This document shows, in pieces, positions 61,349 through 64,000 of a stretch of 64,000 bases of DNA (position 1 is its first letter; each line of letters opens with the position of its first letter). Both the position numbers and the translations under genes were made by a program. Source of the DNA: DATFVA01 sp963832715 (GTDB taxonomy: Bacteria > Bacteroidota > Ignavibacteria > Ignavibacteriales > Ignavibacteriaceae); contig CAWHVB010000006.1 in assembly GCA_963832715.1 (NCBI GenBank), positions 186,001-250,000 on the forward strand. The letters run 5' to 3'. The notes under the pieces were generated by a model. The model did not search any database and was not told the DNA's origin. It was given only the letters and a program-made list of their open reading frames with translations.

Positions 61349-63355
61349 TTGAAATCTTCCGGAAAAACTTCGATTAAGGAATCGGAATTTAATATTACCG
61401 ACCTCTCGGTAATTTACCATTTGAACCATCAAACGGGGAAATATGAATTTATCAGTTCAGAAATTTATAATCTGGCGGGGTATACCTGCGCCGAAATCAA
61501 TGAGATAGGATTTGAGAACATTGTTAAGGAAGTATCTGAAATTACTTCAGATGATTTTTCCTCAAGGGACAGCGATCTTATCGGCAGGGAAGCCAAACAT
61601 TATTCTGCTAAATATTTAGTAATTACAAAAGACGGAAGAGAAACCTGGCTGCAGGATAAAGCCACAAGATTCATAGATACTTTCGGTAATAATCTTTTCA
61701 GCGTGGGAACTCTTAAGAAATACACTGAGGCGGACAACCTTGTTGAAAAGTTTAAATATTCAAATGAGAATTTAGAAACAGTATTCGACCTGGCAAACCT
61801 TCTGATACTCGTAATTGATGAGGACCAGAAGATACGAATGATAAATAAAAAAGCCTGCGACCTGGTAGGTATTCAGCAGGAGGAGATTCTTGGTAAAGAA
61901 TGGACTGCCCTGGTACCTGACAACCTTAAACGTGAGTTGAAAGAAAATATAGAGAAAACCTTCCGTGAAATTATACCTCCTCCTCAGAACAGGGAGATTG
62001 TCCTCATTTCAAAATCAGGTGAACCTAAGATAATCCAGTACAATAACGCCGTCCTGCGTGATGAGACAGGGAAGATCGTAAGGATAATGTCTCTTGGTAT
62101 TGACGTTACCGAAAAGAAGAAAGAAGAAAAGATCCAGGAAGTTGTTTTCAGAATAATCCAGAATTCAAATGCTGAAAGCGACCTTGAAGAACTCTTTCAT
62201 TTTATTCATTCCGGTATCAGCGAGCTGATGCTGGCAGAAAACTTTTACATCGCATTATATAACGAACAGGATGACCTGATCACCTTCCCTTATTTTATTG
62301 ATAAATACGATAAAGATGCCCCTCCGATTAAATTCGGTAGGGGACTCACAGAGTATATTTTAAGATCAGGTAAAGCTGAATTAATTACAAGGGAAAGAGA
62401 TAACGAGCTTGTTGAAGAAGGAGAAACCGAAGTTGTAGGAACACAGTCTGCTATATGGCTTGGCATCCCGCTAAAAATACGCGATCATACAATGGGAGCT
62501 CTGGTGGTGCAGGATTATGAAAATGAAGATACTTACACCGAAAAAGAAAAACAGATACTTGAAGTAGTATCCTATCCGATATCCCGGGCAATCGAAAGAA
62601 AAATAGTTGAGCAGGAAAGGAAAGAGTTAATACTGAAATTGAGTCAGCTTAATACCTCGAAAGATAAACTCTTCTCGCTGATTTCACACGATCTCAGGAG
62701 TCCTTTTAATTCCTTGCTTGGATTTTCTGAAATACTTACTACTGAATATGACAGCTTAACTCATGATGAAGTTAAGGAATATCTTAATGTAATATATGAA
62801 GCATCGAAAAATCTGTATGGAATGACCAACAACCTGCTTCAGTATTCGCGGTTCCAGGTGGGCAGAATTGATTTTCAGCCGGTTGAAATAAACCTTACGA
62901 ACCTCTTAAAAAAGAACCTGAACCTCCTTAAGGGAAACGCTATCCGTAAAGAAATCTCACTCTCAGCCGATTTTAAGGCGGATGTTTTTGTATTCGCTGA
63001 TGAAGATATGCTGAACTCAACCGTGCAGAATATTATTTCCAATTCCATAAAGTTTACCCAGCGAGGGGGAGAGGTGAAGATCAAAACCGAAGTTATTCCT
63101 TTCTTCGATGAAGCCACGCATGTAAAAGTCACTATCGAGGATAACGGAATCGGAATGAGCAGGAATGAGCTGGATAAAATTCTTTCTGAGGAAATAATAA
63201 GCACACCGGGTACAGAGAGGGAATACGGCACAGGACTGGGACTGCTGATTGTGAAGGAATTTGTTGAAAAGAACGGCGGAAGAATTGAAGTAAAGAGTAA
63301 AATTAACCAGGGTACCAGTTTTTCATTTACTTTGCCGGTTTCTGATCAATCTTAA
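61349..63355 (+). CDS. Cytoplasmic PAS-PAS-GAF sensor histidine kinase
   Basis: 668 residues from a TTG with AAGAAGGA upstream at a suitable distance. PAS 1 (about 20-135), PAS 2 (about 145-260; LVIDEDQKIRMINKKACDLV), GAF (about 275-420), then HisKA with His447 in LISHDLRSPFNSLLGFSEIL and HATPase (NIISNSIKFTQRGG, DNGIGMS, GTGLGLLIVKEF). No membrane segment. No response regulator is fused, but a receiver-PAS protein gene follows after 99 bp on the same strand, a likely functional partner. Confidence 0.92.
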   Translation: MKSSGKTSIKESEFNITDLSVIYHLNHQTGKYEFISSEIYNLAGYTCAEINEIGFENIVKEVSEITSDDFSSRDSDLIGREAKHYSAKYLVITKDGRETWLQDKATRFIDTFGNNLFSVGTLKKYTEADNLVEKFKYSNENLETVFDLANLLILVIDEDQKIRMINKKACDLVGIQQEEILGKEWTALVPDNLKRELKENIEKTFREIIPPPQNREIVLISKSGEPKIIQYNNAVLRDETGKIVRIMSLGIDVTEKKKEEKIQEVVFRIIQNSNAESDLEELFHFIHSGISELMLAENFYIALYNEQDDLITFPYFIDKYDKDAPPIKFGRGLTEYILRSGKAELITRERDNELVEEGETEVVGTQSAIWLGIPLKIRDHTMGALVVQDYENEDTYTEKEKQILEVVSYPISRAIERKIVEQERKELILKLSQLNTSKDKLFSLISHDLRSPFNSLLGFSEILTTEYDSLTHDEVKEYLNVIYEASKNLYGMTNNLLQYSRFQVGRIDFQPVEINLTNLLKKNLNLLKGNAIRKEISLSADFKADVFVFADEDMLNSTVQNIISNSIKFTQRGGEVKIKTEVIPFFDEATHVKVTIEDNGIGMSRNELDKILSEEIISTPGTEREYGTGLGLLIVKEFVEKNGGRIEVKSKINQGTSFSFTLPVSDQS

Positions 63356-63454
63356 TACCCCGTACCTATTACAAAATTTCTTTATCACACGGGAATATTA
63401 TTATTCTATTAAATTTAATTTTATATTAATTCTGCTTAAACCTTTTCTTAAACT

Positions 63455-64000
63455 ATGAACGAAAAAGTTAGAATTCTTATTGTAGAGGATGAGAGCATTG
63501 TTGCTATCGATCTGAAAAGGACATTGGAAAATCTCGGGTACGAAATAGTTGAGATCGTTCGTTCGGGTGGAAAAGCTGTAGAGAAAGCCATAACCATTCT
63601 TCCTGATCTCATCCTTATGGATATAATGCTGGATGGTGAGATGACAGGAATCGATGCAGCCAGGGAGATAAGAAACCACGTCGATCTTCCCGTAATTTAC
63701 CTGACCGCTTTTGCAAATGAGAGTACTCTTTCACAGGCTAAACTTACGCAGCCGTTCGGCTATATACTGAAGCCTTTCGATGAGAAAAACCTTACCTCCA
63801 CAATTGAAATGGCCCTTTATAAACATAAGCTCGACAAAAAACTAAAAGAGAATGAAGAAAGATATAGAAGACTTGTAGAAAAATCGCCTGTTGCAATTGG
63901 TATTATATCAGGCAGAAAGGTCGTCTATGCAAATCCATACGCCGTGCAATTATTCGGTGCTGAATCTGAAGAAGAACTCAGGAATAAATACATCTTTGAC
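63455..64000 (+). CDS. Response regulator with receiver and PAS domains, 3' end outside window
   Basis: The frame runs from the ATG at 63455 to the right edge (182 codons seen). The receiver domain has the acidic pair in VEDES, phospho-acceptor Asp56 (LILMDIMLDGEMTG), the Thr in YLTAFAN and the Lys in YILKPFDEKNL. A short coiled coil (KHKLDKKLKENEERYRRLVE) then opens a PAS domain (SPVAIGIISGRKVVYANPYA). This order usually continues into a histidine kinase or more PAS domains. It follows the histidine kinase by 99 bp and probably acts with it. Confidence 0.9.
   Translation, partial: MNEKVRILIVEDESIVAIDLKRTLENLGYEIVEIVRSGGKAVEKAITILPDLILMDIMLDGEMTGIDAAREIRNHVDLPVIYLTAFANESTLSQAKLTQPFGYILKPFDEKNLTSTIEMALYKHKLDKKLKENEERYRRLVEKSPVAIGIISGRKVVYANPYAVQLFGAESEEELRNKYIFD

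Noticed and set aside
1..64000. CRISPR arrays, phage genes, insertion sequences or defence islands
   Set aside because: No regularly spaced repeats, integrase, transposase or restriction gene was seen; only a lone DNA methyltransferase is present.

Overview
The window reads like a chromosomal segment of an Ignavibacteria-type member of the Bacteroidota/Chlorobi group. Three secreted proteins carry the C-terminal type IX secretion sorting domain with the hallmark NYPNPFNP core and a terminal KKM[MI]LL[RK]. Two small-RNA promoters match the Bacteroidota -7 consensus TAnnTTTG exactly. TTG starts are frequent, and lipoproteins and outer-membrane barrels are common. There is no tRNA, rRNA operon, CRISPR array or intact mobile element. 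The taxonomic placement is inferred from these traits.

Layout. 1-954: 3' part of a beta-propeller protein. 983-9467 (minus): a tight central-carbon cluster of NAD-type isocitrate dehydrogenase, CstA carrier, degenerate HD protein, aconitase-family enzyme, T9SS cargo protein and MmgE/PrpD protein. 9753-14144 (plus): a large hybrid histidine kinase followed after 7 bp by a frameshifted DNA methyltransferase. 14218-14312: SRP RNA (ffs). 14310-27305: sixA operon, NhaC antiporter, PNPOx-like protein, T9SS cargo, lipoproteins, a frameshifted SGNH hydrolase, UbiA prenyltransferase, ICMT-like methyltransferase, uvrC and corA. 27306-27778: AT-rich non-coding DNA with three DnaA-box-like 9-mers, a candidate replication origin. 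27779-37814: M23 peptidase, an MscS gene with an internal stop, lepB, an M16 peptidase pair, a frameshifted deacetylase-like gene, enoyl-CoA hydratase, a barrel protein and a PLP decarboxylase.

37912-41403 is the most unusual region. A NarL/LuxR-type two-component system is flanked by small unknown proteins. Divergent from it lie two tandem sibling small RNAs. Each has the same 16-bp palindromic operator, a TAnnTTTG promoter element exactly 22 bp downstream, a 5' hairpin with GGGGUAGGA in the loop and base-changed stem, a second hairpin with UUCAAC in the loop, and an intrinsic terminator. This looks like an undescribed activator-controlled small-RNA pair.

41402-64000: T9SS polysaccharide deacetylase, CBM20-like esterase, M15 peptidase, double-FKBP lipoprotein, a fructosamine-kinase/LMW-phosphatase deglycation pair, 7Fe-type ferredoxin, barrel protein, YjbQ, a giant BNR/sortilin protein, a Ser/Thr kinase with TPRs, a TolB-like propeller, an MBL hydrolase next to Fur, feoAB, and two sensory proteins at the right edge. 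A dispersed palindromic repeat (AAGCGAAA/TTTCGCTT) occupies two gene borders.

Four genes carry five reading-frame lesions (methyltransferase twice, SGNH hydrolase, deacetylase-like gene, mscS). This suggests either residual assembly indels or genuine decay; reads are needed to decide.
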